DNA from: Lapillicoccus jejuensis | Lineage (GTDB): Bacteria; Actinomycetota; Actinomycetes; Actinomycetales; Dermatophilaceae | DNA length: 64,000 bases | Assembly: GCF_006715055.1 (NCBI RefSeq) | Contig: NZ_VFMN01000001.1 | Coordinates: forward strand, 1,116,001-1,180,000 | Direction: 5' to 3' | Shown: piece after piece, positions 56,324 to 64,000 of the stretch | How the letters are laid out: each line of letters begins with the position of its first letter | Numbering within the stretch: the stretch's first letter is position 1 | Made by a program: the position numbers and the translations under genes | The notes under the pieces: generated by a model | Seen by the model: only the letters and a program-made list of their open reading frames with translations | Told to the model about the DNA's origin: nothing | The model's database searches: none

Positions 56324-57208
56324 ATGACCACCACCACCCGACACCGCGGGACCGCCGTCGCCGGCGCCCTCACCGCGATGGCCCTGTGCGGCAGCAGCGT
56401 CGCCGTCGTCGGGCTCGTCCCGACCCGCAGCGCCCTGCTGTGCCAGGGGCTGCGGTACGCCGTCGCGGCCGCCGTCCTCCTCGCCGTCACGGCCGCCCGC
56501 GGCCGACCGGTGCGCCGGGTCGCCCCCCGCGACCTCCCCCGGACCCTGGCGGTCGCCGCCGTGGGGCTGGTCGGGTTCACCCTCGCGCTCACCGTCGCCG
56601 CGTCGCACGCCGACCCCGCGGTGACGGGGGTGGCCCTCGCCGCCGTCCCCGTCGTGCTCGTCGTGAGCGGGTCCGGCGCCCGAGGACGGGGAGCGTCGCC
56701 CCGTCCCCTGGTGGCCGGCCTCGTCCTCCTCGTCGGAGCCGTCCTCGTCGAGGGGGCCGGGAGGGCGGACGTCACGGGGACCGCGGCCGCCCTGGCCGCG
56801 CTCGCGTGCGAGGTGACCTTCACGCTCGCGGCCGTCCCGCTGGTCCGCCGGTACGGCGCCCCGTCGGTCACCACCCACTGCTGCCTCCTCGCGGCCGCCG
56901 CCCTCGTCGTCGTCGGGCTCCTGCGCGGCGAGCCGCTCCCGGACCAGCCGGGGGCGTGGCTGTCCACGGCCTACCTCGCGGTCGCGGTCACCGCTCTCGC
57001 CTTCGTGCTCTGGTACGACGCCGTCGCGGTGCTGGGGGCCGCGTCCGCCGGGGTCTGCGCCGGCCTGGTCCCGGCCGGTGCGGCCCTCACCCACCTCGCC
57101 ACGGGCGGTCCTACCCCGTCACCGGGGGTATGGGCCGGGATCGCCGTCGTCGTCGTCGGCCTCGTGGTCGGTGCCCGCCCGATCGCGCGCGACGGTCTGC
57201 CGTCGTGA
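56324..57208 (+). CDS. EamA/DMT-family exporter
   Basis: 294 aa with about ten hydrophobic helices in two EamA halves. The first half has SSVAVVGLVPTRSALLCQGLRYAVAAAVLL (helix pair, quoted at residues ~24-53), the second has EVTFTLAAVPLVRRYGAPSV, then FVLWYDAVAVLGAASAGVCA with the FxxWYxAL-like motif of metabolite exporters, then LVPAGAALTHLATGGPTPSP. It probably exports a small metabolite or amino acid. Divergent from the MocR regulator; the next gene is coupled by GTGA. Confidence 0.85.
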   Translation: MTTTTRHRGTAVAGALTAMALCGSSVAVVGLVPTRSALLCQGLRYAVAAAVLLAVTAARGRPVRRVAPRDLPRTLAVAAVGLVGFTLALTVAASHADPAVTGVALAAVPVVLVVSGSGARGRGASPRPLVAGLVLLVGAVLVEGAGRADVTGTAAALAALACEVTFTLAAVPLVRRYGAPSVTTHCCLLAAAALVVVGLLRGEPLPDQPGAWLSTAYLAVAVTALAFVLWYDAVAVLGAASAGVCAGLVPAGAALTHLATGGPTPSPGVWAGIAVVVVGLVVGARPIARDGLPS

Positions 57209-57702
57209 ACCGGGCCGCCCTCGTCGCCCTGCAGGCCGTGACGGCCGTCCTCTCGGGGGGCACCGCGGTCGTGTACGTCGTGCTGTCCGCCCGGACCATG
57301 CCCCGGCTGGCCGTCCTCGCCGACCGGGTCGGCATCGAGCGGATGCAGCACATCAACCGCGTCGCCCTCCAGCCGCCGTTCATGACCTGCTTCTTCGGTG
57401 CGGCGCTCGGGTCGGTCGTCCTCGTGGCGCTCGTCGTCGCGGGCCGCGGCGGGCCCGCCGCGGGGGTGGCGGTGGCCGCCGCGCTGCTCTACCTCGCCGG
57501 CTTCGGGCTGACCGTGGCCTACCACGTGCCGCTCAACGACCGCCTGGCCCGGCTGGACCCCGGCGCCCTCGACTCCGTCGCGGTCTGGCGCGCCTACCTG
57601 GTGGGGTGGACCCGCGCCAACACGGTGCGGGCCGTCCTGTCGGCCGGCTGCGCGCTCCTGCTCGTCGGCGCCGCCGTCGGGTCGGCCCGGTCGGGTCGCT
57701 GA
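57205..57702 (+). CDS. DUF1772-type membrane protein
   Basis: 165 aa, four hydrophobic helices. It has FMTCFFGAALGSVVLVALVV at about 60-79 and the family motif VAYHVPLNDRLARLDP near 105-120, where the N-x-x-L-A segment is typical of DUF1772/anthrone-oxygenase-like proteins, ending with a WTRANTVRAVLS helix start. Function in bacteria is not established. The GTG start overlaps the EamA stop, so the two probably act together under MocR control. Confidence 0.78.
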   Translation: MNRAALVALQAVTAVLSGGTAVVYVVLSARTMPRLAVLADRVGIERMQHINRVALQPPFMTCFFGAALGSVVLVALVVAGRGGPAAGVAVAAALLYLAGFGLTVAYHVPLNDRLARLDPGALDSVAVWRAYLVGWTRANTVRAVLSAGCALLLVGAAVGSARSGR

Positions 57703-57718
57703 CCCTCCCGGGTGTCAG
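57699..57718. terminator. short palindrome holding both convergent stops
   Basis: CTGAC (57699-57703) and GTCAG (57714-57718) contain the TGA of the DUF1772 gene and the TGA of the convergent small gene, around a CCC/GGG core. Weak alone, but it repeats the pattern at 3601 and 36275. Confidence 0.45.
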
Positions 57719-57993
57719 GCGTCCTCGAGCCCGAGCGCGTCGCGGACCGCGTCCACGAAGGCCTCGGTCGACGTGTCCACCGCGGTCAGCACGTCGTTCG
57801 CCTCGGCCGTCGTCAGGGGTCCCCGGTGGCGGCGGACCTTGACGAACCGCGCCAGCTCCATGAGGCGCTCGACGGCCGCGTCCAGCTCGGGCGACTCGGC
57901 GACGGCGCGGGTGCGGTCGGGGAGCCGGTGGACACGGGGCCTCGGCCCCGGTCCGCCGCTGATGGGCGGCAGGGGACCGGGCGGATTGCTCAC
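57715..57993 (-). CDS. hypothetical protein
   Basis: 92 aa. The first 30 residues are Pro/Gly/Arg-rich; the rest is two likely helices, SPELDAAVERLMELARFVKV and LTTAEANDVLTAVDTSTEAF, then VDAVRDALGLEDA. No known motif. The GTG at 57993 is the best start although the Shine-Dalgarno sequence is unclear. I do not recognise a family. Confidence 0.5.
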   Translation of the reverse strand: MSNPPGPLPPISGGPGPRPRVHRLPDRTRAVAESPELDAAVERLMELARFVKVRRHRGPLTTAEANDVLTAVDTSTEAFVDAVRDALGLEDA

Positions 57994-58126
57994 ACACCAC
58001 AGTCGCAGAGTCCGGCACCCCTGTCCGATCGGGTGGCTCGTCGGGTGGCTCGTCGGGCGGGAAGCCGCACCGCCCGGCGCCCTCGGCGGCGTACGCTCGC
58101 TGCCGCGCCGACGAGAGGGAGAGCGG

Positions 58127-59431
58127 ATGTCCGAGCGGGCCGTGGACCCGAGCCGTCCGTCGGCGAGCGCGCGGGGCCACCGGGTCCACCCGGCCTGGTG
58201 GGTGGCCGCGGTCGTCTTCCTCGCGATCTTCGGGGCCGCCGGCTTCCGTGCCGCCCCCGGCGCCCTCATGGTCCCGCTGCACGACGAGTTCGGCTGGTCG
58301 ACGACGGTGATGTCGGCGGCGGTGAGCGTCAACCTCCTGCTCTTCGGGCTGATGGCCCCGTTCGCGGCGGCGCTGATGGACCGGCTGGGGATCCGCCTCG
58401 TCGTCTCGGGGGCCCTGACGCTCATCGCGCTCGGGTCCGCCGGCAGCGTCGTCATGACCGCCTCCTGGCAGCTGTTCGTGTTCTGGGGCCTGCTCATCGG
58501 GACCGGGACGGGGTCGATGGCGCTGGTCCTCGCCGCCACCGTGACCAACCGATGGTTCGTCCGACGCCGTGGCCTCGTCATGGGCGTCCTCACGGCCGGC
58601 AGCGCGACGGGCCAGCTCGTCATCCTGCCGCCGGTCGCGGCCCTCGCCGACGGGGTCGGCTGGCGGGTCGCGTCGCTCGTCATCGGCGGCGTCGCGCTGC
58701 TCGCGGTGCCGCTGGTGTGGCTCGTCGTCCGCGACCACCCCGCCGACCGCGGCGCCCTCCCCTACGGCGCCGACGAGGCGACGTACGTCGCCCCTCCGGT
58801 CGCCACCGGGGGCGCGTTCGCGCGGGCGGTCGACGGCCTGCGGTACGCCGTCCGGCAGCGCGCCTTCTGGGCGCTGGCGGCCGCGTTCGCCATCTGCGGC
58901 GCGACGACGAACGGCCTCATCGGCGTGCACTTCATCCCCTCCGCGCACGACCACGGGATGCCCGAGACGACCGCCGCCGGGCTGCTCGCCGTCGTGGGGG
59001 TCTTCGACATCGTCGGCACGATCGCGTCGGGGTGGCTCACCGACAGCGTCGACCCGCGGCTGCTGCTGCTCGCCTACTACGCGTTCCGGGGCGTCGGGCT
59101 GCTCCTGCTGCCCTCGCTGCTCAGCGCGACGATGCACCCGAGCATGGTGCTGTTCGTCGTCGTCTACGGGCTCGACTGGGTGGCCACGGTCCCGCCCACC
59201 GCAGCGCTGTGCCGCGAGCTCTTCGGCGAGCGCGGCACCATCGTCTTCGGCTGGGTCTTCGCCTCGCACCAGGTCGGCGCGGCGCTCGCCGCGTTCGCCG
59301 CCGGCGTCGTCCGCGACACCTTCGGCACCTACAGCTATGCCTTCTGGGGCGGCGCAGCCCTGTGCGGCGTCGCGGCCGTCGTGTCGCTCCTCGCCCGGCC
59401 CCGGCCCGCAGCCGCACTCGCGGACGCCTGA
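58127..59431 (+). CDS. MFS transporter, monocarboxylate-type
   Basis: 434 aa with about 12 hydrophobic helices. The loop between helices 2 and 3 is FAAALMDRLGIRLVVSGA (D-R-x-G motif) and GPFxxx-like repeats follow: TVTNRWFVRRRGLVMGVLTA is the helix 4-5 motif common in OFA/monocarboxylate-like carriers, with TAGSATGQLVILPPVA next. IASGWLTDSVDPRLLL is the equivalent in the second half. Substrate unknown; an organic acid is plausible. The ATG has a GAGAGGGAG ribosome binding site. No regulator is adjacent. Confidence 0.87.
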   Translation: MSERAVDPSRPSASARGHRVHPAWWVAAVVFLAIFGAAGFRAAPGALMVPLHDEFGWSTTVMSAAVSVNLLLFGLMAPFAAALMDRLGIRLVVSGALTLIALGSAGSVVMTASWQLFVFWGLLIGTGTGSMALVLAATVTNRWFVRRRGLVMGVLTAGSATGQLVILPPVAALADGVGWRVASLVIGGVALLAVPLVWLVVRDHPADRGALPYGADEATYVAPPVATGGAFARAVDGLRYAVRQRAFWALAAAFAICGATTNGLIGVHFIPSAHDHGMPETTAAGLLAVVGVFDIVGTIASGWLTDSVDPRLLLLAYYAFRGVGLLLLPSLLSATMHPSMVLFVVVYGLDWVATVPPTAALCRELFGERGTIVFGWVFASHQVGAALAAFAAGVVRDTFGTYSYAFWGGAALCGVAAVVSLLARPRPAAALADA

Positions 59432-59458
59432 TCGACGCCCCGTGACGGGGTCAACCAC

Positions 59459-59812
59459 ATGCCGATGACCGAGAAGTGCTCGCTCGATCGACCGTCCGGT
59501 CGCGCGTTCTGGTGGACACCGACCCTCTGGGCGGCGTCGGGTTCTCTGCCGGTGCGTCCCGTGCCCGTCTCCGACTTCCCGGAGCTCGATGAGGACTGCT
59601 GGTTCAGCGGGCGCGCGCCGAGCGTGCGGGAGGTCGCCGAGCACGCGCGCCGCATCGAGAGGGCGGACCTCGCCCACCCCGTCATCCTCTCTGCAGCCGG
59701 TGAGCTGATGGACGGCGGGCACCGGCTGGCCAAGGCGTGGTTGCTCGGCCTGAAGCATGTCGACGCCGTCCGGTTCGCCGTCGACCCCGAGCCCGACTGG
59801 GTCGAGTCCTGA
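59459..59812 (+). CDS. small ParB/Srx-like-domain protein
   Basis: 117 aa. The C-terminal half reads IERADLAHPVILSAAGELMD then GGHRLAKAWLLGLKHVDAVR, the strand-GxHR-helix pattern of the ParB-like nuclease/sulfiredoxin domain (usual G-x-H-R). There is no HTH or ParB DNA-binding part, so it is a stand-alone domain, whose role (CTPase, nuclease, other) is unknown. An internal ATG at codon 3 is an alternative start. It follows the MFS gene by 27 bases without overlap. Confidence 0.65.
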   Translation: MPMTEKCSLDRPSGRAFWWTPTLWAASGSLPVRPVPVSDFPELDEDCWFSGRAPSVREVAEHARRIERADLAHPVILSAAGELMDGGHRLAKAWLLGLKHVDAVRFAVDPEPDWVES

Positions 59813-59862
59813 AGGAGAGCGGCCAGGGCGGCCGGCGCAGGCCCTGGCGACGCGGCGGGCCG

Positions 59863-60114
59863 TCAGGCCAGCAGGTCGTCGTCCACGAGGTCGGCGTTCT
59901 CGCGGTGGTTCTCACGAGGGGTGCTGTCGGGGGTGCTCGGCACCGCGTCGGCCCCACCCTGGGCCGTCTCCGGGTCGGAGAAGGAGGACCCGGCCTCCGA
60001 GACGGTCAGCCCGTCCTCGCGGTCGTCCTGGTCGGCGTCCTCGGCGGGGACGGGCGGCTCGGGCGTGGACTGGGCGGGCGTCGAGGTGTCGTGCGGCGTG
60101 GGGTCGGCGGTCAC
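59863..60114 (-). CDS. small acidic disordered protein
   Basis: 83 aa from the GTG at 60114. Rich in Asp, Glu, Pro, Ser and Thr (DADQDDREDGLTVSEAGSSF), ending ENADLVDDDLLA. It has no predicted fold or motif. Coding potential is moderate: the frame extends further upstream, and the true start is unsure. Function not known. Confidence 0.4.
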   Translation of the reverse strand: MTADPTPHDTSTPAQSTPEPPVPAEDADQDDREDGLTVSEAGSSFSDPETAQGGADAVPSTPDSTPRENHRENADLVDDDLLA

Positions 60115-60166
60115 GGGCGGGGACGTACCCGGCCCGGCCACCGACCACACGCCGCGCGCGGGAGCC

Positions 60167-61132
60167 TCAGACCGTGGTGGCGAAGCGGAAGTGGCAGGTG
60201 TCCATCCGCTGGGCGACGCCACCCACGGCGGTGAGCTTCACCTGGGTCCAGTGGCCGTCGACGTCCGGCCCGGCCCATCGCAGGGTCGAGACGAGCTGGT
60301 ACCGGCCGACCGGGAGCGGGCCCCCGTGCTCGCCGGTGCAGTGCAGGACGCGGTTGGCGCCGGCGACCGGCTGGACGACGCCGCAGCTCGCGCCGCGCGC
60401 GGGCGCGTTGGTCCCGATCTGGGTCCAGGGCCCCGAGCCGGGCAGGCTGACGTCCACGGACGCGATCTCCTCCCCCGGCACGACGGTCATCGAGATCGGC
60501 ACGGTCGCGGTGCCGCTGAGGACCGTGTCGGGGTCGGCGACGAGGGGGGCGGTGCGCAGCTCCGCCGTGGAGTAGTAGTGCGAGCCGTCGACGACGGGGA
60601 AGGCGTCGCCGCCGTAGCGGCCGACCTGCCCCGTGGCGTCACGCGCGTCGACCCAGGTGTGGCCGAACACGCCGGCCGGCAGGACGCCCGTGTGCGTGAC
60701 CGGGAGGGTCACCTGGTAGCCGCCCGACGGCAGCGACGGGGCGTCGGCGGCCCCGGACCGGTCGCCGCAGACGTAGGCGAGGTTGCGCACGCCGACCGAG
60801 CGGCAGTGGATGCCGAGCTCCCGGACGTCGACGTCGGGGGACCCGGTCCAGGTCTCGTCGGTGCCGGCGGGCACGTGCACCTCGAACCCGACGACGCTCG
60901 TGGCCTGGACCCGGACCTGGACGGTCAGCCAGCCGCGGCCGTCGTCGACGGTGAGCCGGGTGACCAGCGCGGACGTGCCCGAGTCGGGCACGTCGGTGAC
61001 GGCGTGGGCCGGGGCGGCGCCGAGGGCGAGCGCACCGGCGGTGAGCAGGGAGCCGAGGGCCAGCCGGCGCGAGAGCCGGGTGCGGGAGCGGGGGTGGAGG
61101 GACCGGAGGGCGGTCAGGGGGGACGAAGGCAT
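60167..61132 (-). CDS. secreted protein of unknown function
   Basis: 321 aa. Basic head with LRSLHPRSRTRLSRRLALGS and a hydrophobic stretch ending AAPAHA at about 45: a signal peptide. The mature protein is beta-rich with two similar halves: VTHTGVLPAGVFGHTWVDARDATGQVG, and TVPISMTVVPGEEIASVDVS, each quoted in part. Five cysteines (in GIHCRS, YVCGD, ASCGV, LHCTG, DTCHF) may form disulfides. No family recognised. AAGGA lies 7 bases before the ATG. Confidence 0.7.
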   Translation of the reverse strand: MPSSPLTALRSLHPRSRTRLSRRLALGSLLTAGALALGAAPAHAVTDVPDSGTSALVTRLTVDDGRGWLTVQVRVQATSVVGFEVHVPAGTDETWTGSPDVDVRELGIHCRSVGVRNLAYVCGDRSGAADAPSLPSGGYQVTLPVTHTGVLPAGVFGHTWVDARDATGQVGRYGGDAFPVVDGSHYYSTAELRTAPLVADPDTVLSGTATVPISMTVVPGEEIASVDVSLPGSGPWTQIGTNAPARGASCGVVQPVAGANRVLHCTGEHGGPLPVGRYQLVSTLRWAGPDVDGHWTQVKLTAVGGVAQRMDTCHFRFATTV

Positions 61133-61166
61133 GGGGAGTCCTTGTGGTCGATCGTGGGGGAGAACG

Positions 61167-61172
61167 ACTATA
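61167..61172 (-). promoter_or_regulatory. -10 box of the secreted-protein gene
   Basis: TATAGT on the minus strand, the most consensus-like -10 in the window, giving a leader of about 28 bases with a Shine-Dalgarno sequence. A GTCCGA direct repeat (GTCCGA-GTT-GTCCGA) lies just upstream and could be a regulator site. Confidence 0.5.
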
Positions 61173-61298
61173 TCGGACAACTCGGACTAAAAGGATGTCG
61201 TGGGACCGGGCAATCGCCGCCGTCGGTCACGGGGCACGAGTAAGGCCCCGACCAGCGTCTCCGCCGGCCAGGGCCCCGTCGTCTGTCTCAACACAGAG

Positions 61299-61371
61299 TG
61301 CGCCCGAAGGGATTCGAACCCCTAACCTTCTGATCCGTAGTCAGATGCTCTATCCGTTGAGCTACGGGCGC
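61299..61371 (-). tRNA. tRNA-Arg(ACG)
   Basis: A 73-base tRNA read leftward. Acceptor GCGCCCG pairs with CGGGCGC, discriminator A, D-arm GCTCAACGGATAGAGC, anticodon loop CTACGGA (anticodon ACG), T-loop GGTTCGAATCC. CCA is not encoded. This is the tRNA whose A34 TadA (7505-7996) converts to inosine. Confidence 0.96.
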
Positions 61372-61521
61372 GGGTGCTCCGCCCGAGGGCGGAGCAACGA
61401 TCGCCAAGACTACCGGCCCCCCCCACCGGACACGAAATCGGTTCGGTGCCAGGGCCGCCCGCGGGGCGCCGTACGTCAGTCGTGTGATGTAAGCGTTGCC
61501 GCCCTGACCTGCGCAAACACC

Positions 61522-61537
61522 TGTGACGGGACTCACG
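61522..61537. promoter_or_regulatory. CRP/GlxR-like site upstream of pckG
   Basis: TGTGA-CGGGAC-TCACG matches 9 of 10 positions of TGTGA-N6-TCACA. Its centre is about 65 bases before the expected start point of the TACGTT promoter, close to the position used by class I activators. Confidence 0.5.
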
Positions 61538-61582
61538 GGTGACCGGGACCTCGGACCGCTCCGCGGGCCGTCGGAGCCGGGC

Positions 61583-61588
61583 TACGTT
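61583..61588 (+). promoter_or_regulatory. -10 box of pckG
   Basis: TACGTT, about 100 bases before the pckG ATG, so unlike most genes here pckG seems to have a long leader. Confidence 0.45.
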
Positions 61589-61689
61589 GACCCATCACTG
61601 CTCACCATGTGGACACCGAGGTCCCGGAGCACCATCCAGCGACACGACCGGGGCCGCCGTTCGGCAGCCTGTGAAAGGGAACGGGACGG

Positions 61690-63567
61690 ATGACGATCGA
61701 GACGAGCCGGCAGCACGGCCACGGGCAGGACCACTCCGGACGCGACGCCGGCCCGGAGCGCGACAAGCCCGTCGGGGGCACGACGCACGCCGGGCTGCAG
61801 GCCTGGGTCGACGAGGTCGCCGCCCTCACCACCCCCGACGAGGTCGTCTGGGTCACGGGGTCCCAGCAGGAGTGGACCCGCCTCACCGACAAGCTCGTCG
61901 CGGCGGGCACGTTCACCCGCCTGGACCCGGAGAAGAAGCCGAACTCGTTCCACGCCGCCTCCGACCCGACGGACGTCGCCCGGGTCGAGGACCGCACCTA
62001 CATCTGCTCCGTCGACGAGCGCGACGCCGGTCCCACCAACAACTGGATGGCGCCGGAGGAGATGAAGGAGATCATGCGCGGGCTCTACGCCGGCTGCATG
62101 ACCGGCCGCACGATGTACGTCGTCCCGTTCGTCATGGGCCACCTCAACGCCGAGCACCCGATGTTCGGGGTCGAGATCACCGACAGCGAGTACGTCGTCG
62201 TCTCGATGCGGGTCATGGCCCGCACCGGCGTCAGCGTCCTGCGCCGCATCGAGGAGCTCGACGCCGACTACGTCCCCGCGCTGCACTCGCTCGGCGCCCC
62301 GCTGCAGCCCGGCCAGGCCGACGTGCCGTGGCCGTGCAACGAGACGAAGTACATCGTCCAGTTCCCCGAGCAGCGGATGATCTGGTCCTACGGCTCCGGC
62401 TACGGCGGCAACGCGCTGCTGGGCAAGAAGTGCTACGCCCTGCGGATCGCCTCGGTCATGGCCCGCGACGAGGGCTGGCTGGCCGAGCACATGCTCATCC
62501 TCAAGCTCACCTCGCCGGAGCAGCAGACCTACTACGTCGCCGCCGCGTTCCCCTCGGCCTGCGGCAAGACCAACCTCGCGATGCTCGCGCCCACCATCCC
62601 GGGCTGGACGGTCGAGACGCTCGGCGACGACATCGCCTGGATGCGCTTCGGCGAGGACGGCCGGCTCTACGCGGTCAACCCCGAGTTCGGCTTCTTCGGG
62701 GTCGCACCGGGCACCAACGAGCACACCAACCCCAACGCGATGCGCACCATCAACCTGGGCAACTCGGTCTTCACCAACGTCGCCCTCACCGACGACGGCG
62801 ACGTGTGGTGGGAGGGCCTGGAGAACACGCCGGCCCACGCGACGTCGTGGAAGGGCGAGGACTGGACCCCGGACTCGGGAGAGCTGAGCGCGCACGCCAA
62901 CAGCCGCTACTGCACCCCGATCGAGCAGTGCCCGATCCTCGCCGACGAGTACCACGACCCGCAGGGGGTGCCGATCTCGGCGATCTTCTTCGGCGGTCGC
63001 CGCCGCGACACCGTCCCGCTGGTCACCGAGTCGCGCGACTGGGTGCACGGCACCTTCATGGGCGCGACGCTCAGCTCGGAGACGACGGCCGCGGCGACCG
63101 GTCAGGTCGGCGTCGTGCGCCGCGACCCGATGGCCATGCTCCCGTTTATCGGGTACGACGCCGCCGACTACTTCCAGCACTGGATCGACCTCGGCAAGGA
63201 CGCCGACGCCACCAAGCTGCCGAGGATCTTCTACGTCAACTGGTTCCGCCGGGACGACGACGGCGACTTCCTGTGGCCCGGCTTCGGCGAGAACGCCCGC
63301 GTCCTCAAGTGGGCCATCGAGCGGATGGAGGGCAAGGCCGCCGCCGTCGAGACCCCGATCGGCCACGTCCCGACGCCCGAGGCGCTCGACACCACCGGCC
63401 TCGAGATGACCCCCGAGCAGGTCGAGGCCGCCCTGGCCGTCGACCCCGAGGAGTGGAAGCAGGAGATCCCGCAGATCGAGGAGTGGTTCGCCCGGTTCGA
63501 GGGCAACCTGCCGACCCAGCTCCAGGTCGAGCTCGACGGCCTCAAGGCGCGCCTCGGTCTGCTCTGA
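61690..63567 (+). CDS. pckG: phosphoenolpyruvate carboxykinase, GTP-dependent
   Basis: 625 aa, full length, monomeric GTP-type PEPCK: oxaloacetate + GTP to PEP + GDP + CO2, in gluconeogenesis. Motifs: substrate-binding [20 protein letters not shown] at about 236-255, P-loop [13 protein letters not shown] at about 285-297, the metal-binding TLGDDIAWM, and [32 protein letters not shown] follows. A divergent ~30-residue His/Gly-rich head precedes the domain. It stands alone, with a CRP-like site upstream and a strong terminator downstream. Confidence 0.98.
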   Translation: MTIETSRQHGHGQDHSGRDAGPERDKPVGGTTHAGLQAWVDEVAALTTPDEVVWVTGSQQEWTRLTDKLVAAGTFTRLDPEKKPNSFHAASDPTDVARVEDRTYICSVDERDAGPTNNWMAPEEMKEIMRGLYAGCMTGRTMYVVPFVMGHLNAEHPMFGVEITDSEYVVVSMRVMARTGVSVLRRIEELDADYVPALHSLGAPLQPGQADVPWPCNETKYIVQFPEQRMIWSYGSGYGGNALLGKKCYALRIASVMARDEGWLAEHMLILKLTSPEQQTYYVAAAFPSACGKTNLAMLAPTIPGWTVETLGDDIAWMRFGEDGRLYAVNPEFGFFGVAPGTNEHTNPNAMRTINLGNSVFTNVALTDDGDVWWEGLENTPAHATSWKGEDWTPDSGELSAHANSRYCTPIEQCPILADEYHDPQGVPISAIFFGGRRRDTVPLVTESRDWVHGTFMGATLSSETTAAATGQVGVVRRDPMAMLPFIGYDAADYFQHWIDLGKDADATKLPRIFYVNWFRRDDDGDFLWPGFGENARVLKWAIERMEGKAAAVETPIGHVPTPEALDTTGLEMTPEQVEAALAVDPEEWKQEIPQIEEWFARFEGNLPTQLQVELDGLKARLGLL

Positions 63568-63614
63568 CGACCCGTACGGCGCCCCGCGCGGGCGCCGTGC
63601 GGCACCAGGACGCG

Positions 63615-63648
63615 ACGACGCCCCCCGGCCGGAGCCGGGGGGCGTCGT
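63615..63648. terminator. bidirectional hairpin terminator
   Basis: A perfect 15-base stem (63615-63629 with 63634-63648, left arm beginning ACGACGCCCCCC) and a four-base loop CGGA lie between the convergent pckG and cold-shock genes. Confidence 0.85.
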
Positions 63649-63668
63649 ACGTCAGGCTGTGCGCGGTC

Positions 63669-63872
63669 TCAGACCGGGCGGACCTTCTCGGCCTGCGGGC
63701 CCTTGGGGCCCTGCGTGACCTCGAACTCGACCCGCTGGGCCTCGTCGAGCGAGCGGTAGCCGCCCGAGTCGATCGCGGAGTAGTGGACGAAGACGTCGGG
63801 GCCGCCGCCGTCCTGCGCGATGAAGCCGAAGCCCTTCTCGGCGTTGAACCACTTCACGGTGCCTTGTGCCAT
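63669..63872 (-). CDS. cold-shock-domain protein
   Basis: 67 aa, a single CspA-type OB fold that binds single-stranded RNA and [23 protein letters not shown] includes RNP1 (KGFGFI) and DVFVHYSAI is RNP2. The sequence after it ([20 protein letters not shown], then PQAEKVRPV) is typical of actinobacterial CspA-like proteins. I chose the ATG at 63872, where the conserved domain begins; the 25-codon extension upstream is leader. A purine-rich GAGAGAG lies before it. Confidence 0.95.
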   Translation of the reverse strand: MAQGTVKWFNAEKGFGFIAQDGGGPDVFVHYSAIDSGGYRSLDEAQRVEFEVTQGPKGPQAEKVRPV

Positions 63873-63981
63873 GGGAACAATCTCTCTCTTCGTGCGATGG
63901 GCCGGCACACCTCGTGACGACCCAGCTGCAACCCTGTCCCACACCACTGCCGGGCGGACCCGGACCGTGCTGCAACACCAG

Positions 63982-64000
63982 AAAAAAAGGCCCGCGTCTG
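63982..64000 (-). terminator. half of a terminator at the window edge
   Basis: On the minus strand a GCGGGCC arm is followed by seven T (63982-63988). The other arm would lie beyond 64000, so a leftward gene probably ends just outside the window. Confidence 0.45.

Larger units (their letters stand above)
61372..61689 (+). other. intergenic region before pckG
   Basis: 318 bases without a gene between tRNA-Arg and pckG. It holds a CRP-like site (61522-61537) and a -10 box (61583-61588); the ~95-base leader after it includes an upstream ATG at 61606 whose short frame I do not regard as a gene. Nothing else is apparent. Confidence 0.6.

Overview
The window comes from a high-GC actinobacterium. 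Base composition is strongly GC-rich, GTG (and two TTG) starts are frequent, and many genes overlap by 4 bases (GTGA/ATGA). Many others seem to start without a leader: a TANNNT -10 box lies 6-8 bases before the start codon. Content that fits includes FprB, a DUF222/HNH protein, a MocR regulator, an actinobacterial-type aromatic carotenoid cluster and a GTP-type PEP carboxykinase. A Micrococcales/Propionibacteriales-type bacterium (Dermatophilaceae/Intrasporangiaceae- or Nocardioides-like) is likely, but the genus cannot be fixed from sequence alone. No phage, insertion sequence, CRISPR array or rRNA was seen. Most of the window reads as chromosome backbone with a small accessory patch at about 21.4-24.2 kb.

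Layout. 0-6.5 kb: LytR_C-type membrane protein, aroQ, a palindrome-controlled AurF-like diiron oxygenase with its FprB ferredoxin reductase, then a minus-strand MaoC / CitE-like lyase / VOC / luciferase-like group. 6.7-21.4 kb: housekeeping (tRNA-Ser, tadA, upp, pntAB, argS), formaldehyde dehydrogenase, ApbE-like protein and small membrane proteins. 21.4-24.2 kb: accessory patch with an HhH-type protein, a RecA-fold protein lacking the Walker A lysine, a GNAT enzyme and a MntA/HepT-type toxin-antitoxin pair. 24.2-29.7 kb: acyl-CoA synthetase, lipoprotein, kinase, phosphopantetheinyl transferase, MaoC protein, AlkA-type glycosylase.

29.7-38.1 kb is the most interesting part. Two cobalamin riboswitches, one on each strand and pointing inward, flank a complete ECF-type transporter (T component, fused double ATPase, S component) and four exported proteins. 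The exported proteins form two gene pairs. Each pair has one protein with prenyltransferase/terpenoid-cyclase-like alpha/alpha-barrel repeats and one small four-cysteine protein with a YWSYW motif that resembles the DUF4430/transcobalamin beta domain. Human intrinsic factor and transcobalamin are built from these same two folds in one chain. I infer a B12-capture system in which the two halves are separate proteins, one pair membrane-anchored and one pair secreted, feeding an ECF importer.

38.2-45.3 kb: a tightly overlapped carotenoid operon (GGPP synthase, phytoene desaturase, phytoene synthase, methyltransferase, CrtU-type oxidoreductase) plus a convergent Rieske protein; no lycopene cyclase is visible. 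45.3-54 kb: DUF4385 protein, a GH25 lysozyme with six copies of an unnamed repeat, a degenerate aspartic-protease-like protein, PASTA protein, PLP dehydratase, PCD-VOC fusion, DUF222/HNH protein. 54-64 kb: MocR/EamA divergent pair, MFS transporter, ParB-like small protein, secreted protein, tRNA-Arg(ACG) (the substrate of TadA encoded at 7.5 kb), pckG with a CRP-like site, and a cold-shock protein at the right edge.
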